A DNA stretch of 64,000 bases from the NCBI RefSeq assembly GCF_000203795.2, contig NW_006281099.1, positions 2,483,774 through 2,547,773 on the forward strand, in the 5' to 3' direction. The notes under the pieces were generated by a model, which saw only the letters and a program-made list of their open reading frames with translations, searched no databases and was not told the DNA's origin. Positions within the stretch are counted from its first letter, which is position 1, and every line of letters starts with the position of its first letter. This document shows positions 50,014 through 59,507 of this stretch, piece after piece. Made by a program: the position numbers and the translations under genes. Source of the stretch: Batrachochytrium dendrobatidis JAM81 (Eukaryota > Chytridiomycota > Chytridiomycetes > Rhizophydiales).

Positions 50014-51009
50014 ATGGACTTTTCACAAACAAGACTGTTGCTCCAGCAATATTACAACATTAACAGTGAATGCATCCCACAGCAAAGGGAGAAATCGAAA
50101 TGGAACCCCGAAAACAACTTTGGTTTCTTGCTGGGAGTAATTGCTTTTGGAATGGCTACTCACAGAACTCAACTCCACAGCTTACTGGTTTCTAGGCAAT
50201 TTAAAGACCAAGAAAACGCTTTTATCGACTCAATGTTTGACTATTATATTCGGCCTTTTCACAAGAATTACATTACTGATTCAGAAGTCTGCCACACTCC
50301 CTTCGCAGTTTCTTCAGGAACTCCATCAAGAACTAATTCTGCAGAAGATTTAGGTGGTGTGCCAGAAGAAAGGGAGTTGCTCCACAAGGATTTGAAAAAG
50401 GCTGTGGTCAAGAGGGATGTTGTTTGCTTGTTTTGTTGGAACCGAAAATCTCTTACAGGGTCTCATATTATTGCTCAAAATAATGTCCCAATGGCTTATG
50501 ACGAAGATTCCCTATTCAAACGAGCTGGAATAACACAAAAACACCAAGTGCAAAATGGGTTGCTGTTATGCAGAAATTGTCACAGTCAATTTGATTTGTT
50601 GAAGCAATATGTGGACGTTGCTGATGATAAGCTTGTGGTCAAGGTGATCAACGAGACAAATGATGAAACTAGTGATAAGCACAAAGAATGGAAGGACACT
50701 GTTCGGGTATTGAAGGGTAATCGTATGCTGTGGCAGGAGAACTGGACTGATATTGATAACCGACAATCAATGGAATCTAATGGAGAAATGGCGTTGTATT
50801 TCGTCCAAAACAACCCAACCAAATTACCAAACAGAAACGCTTTGGAATTCCACAAGACAGCCTGTATGATTTGGCGAATGGCTGTCGGTGCCGAAACAGA
50901 TGATGAATACTGTTCGGATGATGATGATTTGGTTCCAGTAGACACTGCTGCGTTGAAAAGACGGTTTAAAATCCAAGATTCAGACGAAACTCTAAATATC
51001 GTTTCTTGA
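50014..51009 (+). CDS. HNH endonuclease-domain protein
   Basis: An intact single-exon gene, 331 residues. The N-terminal 130 residues are not recognised. From about residue 130 an HNH_2-type nuclease domain follows: AVVKRDVVCLFCWNRK with the first zinc Cys pair, SLTGSHIIAQNN with the HH-like catalytic His, and VQNGLLLCRNCHSQFDLLKQ with the Asn, second Cys pair and final His. These are the residues that bind metal and cleave phosphodiester bonds in HNH enzymes. The tail is acidic (DDEYCSDDDD). Fungal HNH_2 proteins of this kind are common in chytrids and usually of unknown role; HNH domains also occur as effector modules of CRN-type proteins, but no ubiquitin-like header is present here. It is flanked by short direct repeats, consistent with movement as a unit. 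Confidence 0.8.
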   Translation: MDFSQTRLLLQQYYNINSECIPQQREKSKWNPENNFGFLLGVIAFGMATHRTQLHSLLVSRQFKDQENAFIDSMFDYYIRPFHKNYITDSEVCHTPFAVSSGTPSRTNSAEDLGGVPEERELLHKDLKKAVVKRDVVCLFCWNRKSLTGSHIIAQNNVPMAYDEDSLFKRAGITQKHQVQNGLLLCRNCHSQFDLLKQYVDVADDKLVVKVINETNDETSDKHKEWKDTVRVLKGNRMLWQENWTDIDNRQSMESNGEMALYFVQNNPTKLPNRNALEFHKTACMIWRMAVGAETDDEYCSDDDDLVPVDTAALKRRFKIQDSDETLNIVS

Positions 51010-51090
51010 CTTTTAATAAATGTAATGCTGTTTATATTGTATAATTTTAGTAAATACGATGCCATCGCTATTTAATATGAATCAAGTTAA

Positions 51091-51171
51091 ATGAATCTGG
51101 AACAGAGACCTCCTAATATTTCAAACTAATGAACTTCCCATTATTCTGTTTTAAGCTTTTTGACCGAGATT
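51091..51171. repeat. Short direct repeat, right of HNH gene
   Basis: Copy of 49888-49963 with a small insertion and scattered changes, same orientation. A third, weaker partial match (ATGAGTCTGGCACA) begins near 51265. Confidence 0.75.
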
Positions 51172-51399
51172 CTATCTCAGATAAATGGTTGTTTTTACAA
51201 CTTTGGACTTGTGACTGTCGTTTAAGAAAACTGAAGAAGCAATCTCAATGAAAGGAGCACTTAGTATGAGTCTGGCACAAACTAAACACCACTAATCTTT
51301 GCTCATACAACTGCCCTAATGACTCAAATCAAAGTTGATGCCACAGGCAATATTCATTTCAACAACATTCCCTAGGTTTTACTATGAGATATAGGCTAA

Positions 51400-54300
51400 A
51401 ATACCTGATATCATTCGGTGCCTTATCTATACTACTCCAGAGTCATGTTCCGCACACACTATCCATCAACTCTGTCACCAATCATCCGTACAACAACTGA
51501 CACATACACAAAAACTGTCAACGCAGGCATCCAACGACATCCTCACTGTGTGTTTCACCACTTCCTAATTGTTGTCAAATATTGTCAGTCAATGTGTCAA
51601 ACATTGCCAGCAAACACTCACTACTTTGATATATATTCAGCCAAACCGACTATGTGGATTATCCGAGACTTGCATTGCAACGAACAGTTTCAAGCACACA
51701 GTGTGTGGTTTCAATGTATTGCAACACTCGGCAACTGTTCCCGAACATTGAGACACCATTCAGTATTGACAAATGGTTTGGATTTGCAAAATGACTGTTT
51801 ATGGCACCATAATTGTCGCAAACATTCCAAACTTTACACCTGACTGTGTTTGGACTGTTGGCTGTGTACATTGGACACTCGGCTGCATGCGACTATCAAA
51901 CGCGAAATGTCTTGTCTGCCATTCAACATGTTCTGTCAGCAGTTATTCCGTTTGACGATCACTCATCAGTGCTACTGTTTGCAGATTGGAACACTGAATA
52001 TGTGTCATTACAACGCATCATACACGCATGAATACTGCGTTTGACTGTCATGCAGTATGTTGGCACTATGCAGACAGTAACATCACTCGAGTGAGCAGGA
52101 CTGCATGTCATTGACACTCTATCAATCACTTTGTGTGTGACGAGACTGAACAAACACTTGTAGAATCTGCTCGTGTAGACATGAACATTGCGGTTGTTGA
52201 CGATGTGTCATTTACACTTGCATCCGCACTAATACACATGCACCAACTCATTCAGTCCATTCCACTCATTCAACTGACATATCACAACTCTGCATATATG
52301 CCTATGATCGGATTGCAATGTTCACGATTGGTGGAATATATGCAGCGTTTGATGGATCATACACGGACACACACGAGCTATGCATTCAGTTATTGGATGC
52401 TGCCAATGCAACAGTGGATGATTGTCAACTGCACACACATTCACATACTGCTCGGGAACATAAACGTCGACTGTATCGTTCAACCAAACGGATGATTTGA
52501 CATGGTAACACTGGAATATCGATGTACATTACAGCAAGTATCCGTGACAATCACAATGAACTCTGTCGCATCCAACTAGGTGCATTCTGGGACAAACACA
52601 ATGCAACAATCCAGCGACTTGAATGCGCCAATGAATATATGAACTGGATCAAGTTTGCTGACACACTTGACCGGACAGTATTGATGATCGTTTTGATATG
52701 ACATTTGCAGCAGCTCGAGTCATGTCTGGTGGTGCAACACACACAACAGCCATCACACCATTCCATTCCATTCCACTATACGATGTGATGTGATGCCAAT
52801 CGTATCATTCAGTACAGCAGTGATATTATTTTTGGCATACCGAGTAATCACTACTTGCGTCTTGCTACAGACGATAATGGACATTTACTTGACTTGCAGT
52901 AATGGCAGTACTTGCATATACGTGATTCACTTCCACCATCCAAACTGGTTCCGATTCGTGACGATGCAACTGATCTCGACTCGGATATATCTTGAAATCG
53001 ACTAGCTGATGCAATACAGCAGCTGGTTCACACCAGACACCCGAAAAACAACAGGATATTGGTCATAATCTACCGAGTCGCATTATATACATCGAATGCT
53101 ACACCTGATGAACCACCCAATCCATTTGATCGTGTCCTGCTACACAGTTCAGGCAATATGCTGACAACCACTATTCAACCTGATGGCAGTCTGCATACAC
53201 TGTACCGATTGTACTGATTGCATATATCGACAGGAATAGCGGTGATCATATTGATACAAATGACAAACACGGTATTACACTGATTGATGTGTGTCATAAA
53301 CTGGTATGTAAGGTCTTGCAAACACACATTGATGGATCGTGGTGCTCAACAAACTCGTCACTACTGAGCATAATCGATTTCAAACCAAACAAGTGTGCTG
53401 TGCTGGTTGTTTCACTAGTCGATATTGTTCAACAACGGCAGTGCGTGTAGTCCAATACTATTGTTGTGTTGATTGACATTCAAAATGCATTCGACACTGT
53501 CATGGTTGGTGCCTTGATATGATAACTGCAGCATATGTGATTGACACCACGTACACTGGTCTTGCTAACAGCGCTGTACACATGCTCATCAGCTTGTGCT
53601 CAAACTGAATCATTGGTTTCTAACCCATTTCCATTTGAACATGGAGTCCGGTAGTGATATCCACTGTCAAATTACTGTTCAACATGTTCATCAACAACAC
53701 ACACGATGATATCAACCGATTGCCATTGCATGAGTATTGTGCAAATCACCATCAATGTGAGGGTTCATGTATGCCGACAATATCGTGATATTTGCCAATT
53801 CTGATCAATCACTCCAGTTGGATCTGGTGTACTTGCACGATGGATGGAATAATGTCAAACAAGTTTTGGTGTAGTCAAATGCAACATACTCAGTTTCCGT
53901 GGTTACAACACTTTGATTCCGAATTACCAATTGATATGATGCTACACGAACAACAGATTCGTCGTGTTCAACACTACAAATATCTGGATGTTGTATTGCA
54001 CGAACCACTGTATCACACCATGTGACTGGACTATAATCAGGTTGCTGTATCCAATAGCATGTTGGTTGTGTCCGGTTCTTGCAAACCACCAACTCACAAT
54101 CAACTTTCAGACACGAATATTCTTGGCAGTCATTCTAGTAATGATCATGTACGCACTGGATCTGGTTGGTGGTTGGTGATGACTTGACCTGCATACACAG
54201 TCAACAATCAACAACGGTGTGCTACACATATTGAATGCATGCAAATCCATGACTGTCAACTCCTTGTTGTTGAAATGGGTTCAGATCACCATCAGTTTGT

Positions 54301-55050
54301 TCATTCGTTGCACCGATGTGATTGCATGATCAACCTGACACCAACCAAACCACACTCGAATATATACGTTCCAGTCATGTGCATGGTGTATCGATTGTCA
54401 ACTCCAACACATTCCACTATGGTTATGGTCACATCACACCATGCTGATGTATGTCGATCGGTATCACATTGCAAATGACTGTCATCCAATGACTGCAATG
54501 CAATACCGTGCATGTATTGTGACTGATACGCTGTGCACCATCAGCAAGTGTGCAACTGTCACTTGATATATCGACTCTGATATGCAACAACATGCTGGAT
54601 TTACCGTGATCAGGTTTTTGATCAATCTTGGACTCATGATACATGATTTGTCATGTTGGATCGTGTGGATGTGTCATGGACTGCAATTTAGTTGCAGACA
54701 CACATATGTTTGACATTGACTGATGCATACTGTGCAACAACTGATCAGTGCAGGTGTGATTACACACTCGGTGGTATTGTGCATTATAGTTGTTTGACAA
54801 TGGATGAATGCTGGATTAGTCGGTCATATGCAACCCATCTGAATCGATTTACTTGGACAAACACTCGATGTAACTGACAACAATGGGTTGACAGCCATGT
54901 GGTGCTGATACTTGAGTTGGACTGATCACAGAATACTGACTGTTGGATCAGTCGAGTTTGTGCTGATAGCGTACCATTGGTAACAAACACAACTCTAACA
55001 CCATCACTGAGACTGTTATACAATAGTTGATCAATACACTTGTAACACCA
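51400..55050 (+). mobile_element. Decayed LINE (non-LTR retrotransposon)
   Basis: No intact frame remains, but protein motifs persist on the plus strand in the expected order. Near 51840-51990: LTVFGLLAVYIGHSAACDYQ followed by FADWNTEY, resembling the apurinic endonuclease domain of LINEs. Near 53460-53520: VVLIDIQNAFDTV, the reverse transcriptase block with the first catalytic Asp. Near 53765-53830: GFMYADNIVIFANS, the YADD block with the second Asp mutated. Later HYKYLDVVLH fits the 'YLG' block. Stops and shifts are frequent throughout, so the element is dead. Ends and target duplication could not be located. Confidence 0.65.
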
Positions 55051-55653
55051 CCAGAATATACTTGTACAAGTTCATATCGTGGTTCAACACCCGAGTTTAT
55101 TTTAAAATCCATTCATTTAGAAATTACAGTTTCAATACATTCCACATTGTCGACACTTGCTCAATTCCCAACTCTTGTTTGATACAAACCAAATATCACA
55201 AATAAACAATCCAGTCAATGTCCAGTAAACTCAACATTTGATCATTTTTTATTCCAAATCAAATTACTGACAATCACTGCAACATACAAATGTTTGATTT
55301 TATGTGAATACAACATTGTAATGTTATAAATATTCAACTGTTCGATATATCATCACAACAATCAATAACCAGTTTGATCCACACAATCAGTCATACTTGT
55401 GTTTAATGCATGCATACACATCAATTGATTGCATCAACCATGTGTATAGTGTACTATTGTATATTGACAACTCATTATCACATTATTGTATATGGATGAA
55501 TGGTTCAAAATACACGATTAGTAGTTTGTTATGGATTGAATACAACACATTCAAACAACAATGTTTAGTGTTTGTAACACAATTTGATATTGATAATTCA
55601 TTGTATTACAATGTTGATATCAAGTCATGCAATGTGTTGATTGAATTTATTCA
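55051..55653. other. AT-rich region left of the right-hand direct repeat
   Basis: Contains an open frame from ATG 55406 of 97 codons (CINHVYSVLLYIDNSLSHYC) that runs 46 bp into the direct repeat and stops at 55697-55699. It may be a truncated gene cut by the repeat boundary. No family is recognised; low support. Confidence 0.3.
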
Positions 55654-55960
55654 ATTCACACGATCGGATGTTGAATATTCAATCGGAACGCACGACTGAG
55701 TCATGATGAGTGTGAGTCATGACTGTGAGACAAATGAGACAATCAACTCTACAAGTTAAACTACACAATCATCTAATAATACTCACAGATCATCCAACAC
55801 TCTGGTCATGGCAATTATGAGTGATTTTGGTCTCGTTGACATGATTACAGTCATTGATACATTCATGTTTTTATTTTAAATATATTATAATAATGCTAGT
55901 ATATTTACAATCAGCAATCAGTCGTCATCTCTTGTTCAAGTCTTTTTTAATGTCGTCAAG

Positions 55961-56615
55961 TGTTAAAGATTTTGATTATCGCGCAAGAAGTATAGAGATA
56001 GAAAATAGAGAAAGAGACTGAGTCTTTCAATTAGTAAAGTATAAGGTAATAATATATAATCTGCCGCTGTAGAAAAGATCGGTCAGAAGAGATCTTGAAT
56101 GATAATCAGGAAGTAGTCACGCAAATTAAAGTCAACAGAATAACGAGTTGAACTTAATAGATAATAACGAAGTTATGTCAGATGATATTTAGATGATTGA
56201 TTCAGAGGATATTTATTTAATAAGAAAGTGTCTTAGTTCTTATAGTAAAAGATTGTTTGAGGCTTGTGGCTCAAACAGGTAGTATTTGATAATAGGCTAT
56301 AGTACCCGGAGATAACTTGGCCAATAGGATTGATTCCAGCTGTTAGCTGTGTTGTTATAATGGGATACAGTTACATATGATTGGTAACTATGAATACCAT
56401 GTTAAAGTAAGTAGGGTCGTTATAGAAACATAAGGGTCAATAATGATGGTGACGTTATGAATTAGGGGATATACAATGTGACACACTAGTGTTACATTGT
56501 GTTAGAGTTGAATAATACCCTGCTTGGATATTATATCCGATGTAAGTTAATTAGTTGAACGGTTCGTAATCGGTTAGAGTTTGATTACTTCAACAAAGGT
56601 CTGATTTCTTTAACA
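55961..56615. mobile_element. Solo LTR (655 bp) with 5-bp target duplication
   Basis: Starts TGTTAAAG and ends CTTTAACA, an 8-bp perfect inverted terminus of the TG...CA type. TCAAG flanks it on both sides (55956-55960 and 56616-56620), while the uninterrupted left repeat has this word only once. There is no internal coding region, so it is the product of recombination between two LTRs of a retrotransposon. The superfamily is not determinable from the LTR alone. Confidence 0.9.
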
Positions 56616-56914
56616 TCAAGTCTCTCCTTGTTCATCTTGACTTTGACGATGAACGGAGTCAGCATAGTCTTGATTTCACCAATATCAGCCCTGAGTTTGA
56701 CTTCTGACTCTTTGATCTGACTACAGAGGAAACTACCAAGAATAGTAGCTACTCCAAACATTGCACCATACAGCAAGTAGTTTTTGCTGATATGATCTTG
56801 AACCTTGCCATGCAGGGGTTTGGATGTTGCTGCATGACTGTTGGTAGTGGTAAATGATCGTTTGAGTATGTGGGAGTGTAGTAGTTTTAATATGTGATGA
56901 GTTGAGTTGTTCAT
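56585..56914 (-). CDS. Small single-TM protein, copy with LTR-derived C terminus
   Basis: Paralogue of 35422-35751. The first 100 residues match (same leader, same LLYGAMFGVATILGSFLCS membrane segment, a few conservative changes such as ETEVKLK to ESEVKLR). At the solo-LTR junction the native ending DDIKKDLNKR is replaced by VKEIRPLLK encoded by the LTR, then stop. Length is still 109 residues, so the product may remain stable. Function unknown. Confidence 0.5.
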   Translation of the reverse strand: MNNSTHHILKLLHSHILKRSFTTTNSHAATSKPLHGKVQDHISKNYLLYGAMFGVATILGSFLCSQIKESEVKLRADIGEIKTMLTPFIVKVKMNKERLDVKEIRPLLK

Positions 56915-57290
56915 TAGGATTTTATTTGGGAAAAATGAATCAATTTATCAAAATGGAAATTTCACGACTTGAATCCATAATTAAACTTTGCATGTGATTT
57001 GACATTCATTACATATTATTGACTTGGTTTTGAATATGACTGTTGACTGGCATATTAATGCATACTAATGAATTATTGACACAAGTACCCATCAATCATT
57101 ATTGATATGCATATCTTTCAATGTTTATCGTTACTGCAATCACGCTATTGAATCTAATGGGTTACAATCTTGATCAAATAGTATTAAGTTACTTGAAAGT
57201 AATGTTACTGTTGAATCAAGTCTATCAATTCAAAAACCAGTAATTTGTAATCATTCATTCATCTGTCTGTCAGTAAAATGCAATTTCCAT

Positions 57291-57601
57291 TTTAAAGCGT
57301 ATTCACGTAAAATGAAACTTTTGTAATTAATATTTGTTGCACTGTTTCATTTGTTGCATTGTTTCTTCAATAGACACAACGTTCATCATATGATGCACAC
57401 AATCCTTTTATCCACTTTTGGTAGTCATACATTGCATGATTGACAAGTTTAAAGTCATATTCATCCATTTCAATTCAGATATCGAGATTGACCATTCTAA
57501 AGTTCCAATGGCATGATATTTAGTAAACTATCGATTTTTTCCGAGATTGGCTGTTTACCACACACCTTGACACTTTTATTTTACATGAATACGACTGCAA
57601 A
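57291..57601 (+). mobile_element. MITE-like TIR element, short diverged copy
   Basis: Left end AAGCGTATTCACGTAAAATG and right end TTTTACATGAATACGACTGC are inverted copies of the family terminus. The interior (310 bp) is shortened but shares CATCATATGATGCACAC with the SHMT-intron copies. It ends 67 bp before the MAM33 start codon. Confidence 0.78.
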
Positions 57602-57668
57602 TCAAAGTATAAAACATTTGAACCTTTTTTTTCAACTTTGTCACAACTCGTTCAATCTAAAAAGAAAA

Positions 57669-58919
57669 ATGTTTGCTACTCGTATTGCTACTACTTTGAT
57701 CCGATCTGGTGCTGCTCGCATTGCTGCTCGTCCAGTAGTGTTTTCTCAATTGAAGACTACAATAACCACTCCTTTGCTATCTGCTTTGCATATCTCTCCT
57801 GCTCGTCGCTTTGCTCATGGTCTTGGTATGTTTTTACCCCGCTTTATGGCTGCCAATTTGATCTTTTTTAAAAATTTAGATTGATTTATAAAATGCTATT
57901 GATATATTCAATCAACCTCAATCACTGCTACTCACCCATTCCTCTATCAAGATAAAATTCAATCTCACTTATTTGTAATGGGTGCAATAGATTTTGGTTA
58001 CTAACTTGCTGGGTTTGATTCAACCTGTTCTAGTTGACAAGGATTTGGTTACCAAGTTGCAGGAGGAGATCAAATATGAAGCCGAAAGTCCTGAAAACGA
58101 AAACGCTTCTTTCTTGGCCAGCTTTAAAGCCAAAAACATTTGGGCGGTAAGCTGGCTTTGGTACTACTGTTGAATGGATTGAACATGGGGCATTTTGAGA
58201 TTTCCTAATTCGATTTTTTGGTGACTGGAGCTGACTATTGCTGATATTTTTGGTAATGCATAGATTGAGGACAAACTTGGTGGAAAGGATATTTCCATGA
58301 CTCGCACTTTTGGCAACGAAAAGTAAGATGTATTGAAAGCTATGACTGTTGACTAGATATGAATACATACGACTCGTACTGATGTGTAATCATTTTATTG
58401 TATTACTTGTTAGGATCACTCTCTACTTCAACACAGATGCGATTTCTGAAGCCGCCGAGCAAGACATGGTGAGTGTTGAATCTATTTTTATTTTCATATC
58501 CTTGGATCAAAAATACTCACCGTGGATGGCTTTATAAATTCTGATAGGGTGAAGATGAAAGCGAAGATCCCTCTGTGGTTACTTCCTGCATTATTGAAAA
58601 GCAGGGTGTTGAAGGTGCTCTTGAAATTACTGCTACTGCCATTAACGGCGAGTTCATTGTCGACCATGTCTTCTTTGTCGATTCTCAGAAGCTTGCTCTC
58701 GATCTATCAGCTGAAGGCGACTGGATTCGTCGTAGCAAGTATGGTGGACCTATTTTTGCCGATCTCGAGGAAAACGTCCAGGAAACTTTCCAGCAGTACC
58801 TCGAGGAGCGTGGCTTTGACTCTGAATTGGCAAACTTTGTTGGCCTTTACATCGAGTCAAAGGAGCAAAACGAGTACATTCACTGGCTTAAGAATGTTGA
58901 AAACTTTGTTGCCAAATAA
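57669..58919 (+). CDS. MAM33: MAM33 / p32 mitochondrial matrix protein
   Basis: Member of the MAM33/C1QBP family, an acidic trimeric mitochondrial matrix protein involved in mitochondrial gene expression and respiration. Exons 57669..57825, 58034..58146, 58264..58322, 58414..58468 and 58548..58919 sum to 756 nt and 251 residues. The first 48 residues are a clear presequence (MFATRIATTLIRSGAARIAA). The body begins DLVTKLQEEIKYEAE and shows the acidic loop (GEDESEDPSV), the strand LEITATAINGEFIVDHVFF, and the family C terminus FQQYLEERGFDSELANFV followed by KEQNEYIHWLKNVENFV. All introns are GT-AG with AAG|GT or similar donors. TIR elements lie close on both sides. Confidence 0.92.
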
Positions 58920-58942
58920 TTTGATTATCTGTTACAAGGTCA

Positions 58943-59230
58943 TTTACAACCGTATTCACATAAAATGGAACGCTTTCTGTATTCATCTTGCAGTAATTGC
59001 CTCTATTTTGCTTCAAAATAAACAATGGCTAATATCCGTTGCTCATTTCTACTACAAATCGACATTCTCAACTATTGTTTCAACAAGATTGAGTTATAGG
59101 TTTAAATTGAAATTGTGCGAGTTTGGTAGTCATCGAGATTACCAGATTCATTCATTGCAATCCAGATATCGGATGACTGTTCTCAACCCTCTTGTATTCT
59201 AAAATCTCAGATATGTTTGCATACCAGTCA
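58943..59230 (+). mobile_element. TIR element, subfamily B, downstream of MAM33
   Basis: Begins TTTACAACCGTATTCACA and continues into an interior shared with 29380-29665. It starts 24 bp after the MAM33 stop, so it probably lies in the 3' UTR and may carry the polyadenylation signals. The right terminus is not visible; the end given is approximate. Confidence 0.65.
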
Positions 59231-59507
59231 CCCAATATCATGATGTCTGATTTGGATGAAAACAGAGTTGGAAATTAAACAAGGATGTGCTAAAACAGAA
59301 ATAAACATTCACTCAGTTTTATCTGTGATTGTGTGTACAAGACAAACCAAAAAGTTTTAATATGCTTGATTCATTCAGGTTATAGTAATGCAGGTGTTTA
59401 TTTGTGCTGAACAGGTAGTGTCAGACTATTGATTTGAACATTTAGGGTCAATATTAAAGAATATTTATTACCAAAAATGAATCAAGTCGACAACCCATTA
59501 AATATGG

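Larger units (their letters stand above)
55654..57070. repeat. Direct repeat, right copy, split by a solo LTR
   Basis: Same sequence and orientation as 35153-35906. The copy is contiguous except for a 655-bp LTR plus 5-bp duplication at 55961-56620; removing these leaves about 757 bp. Confidence 0.88.
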
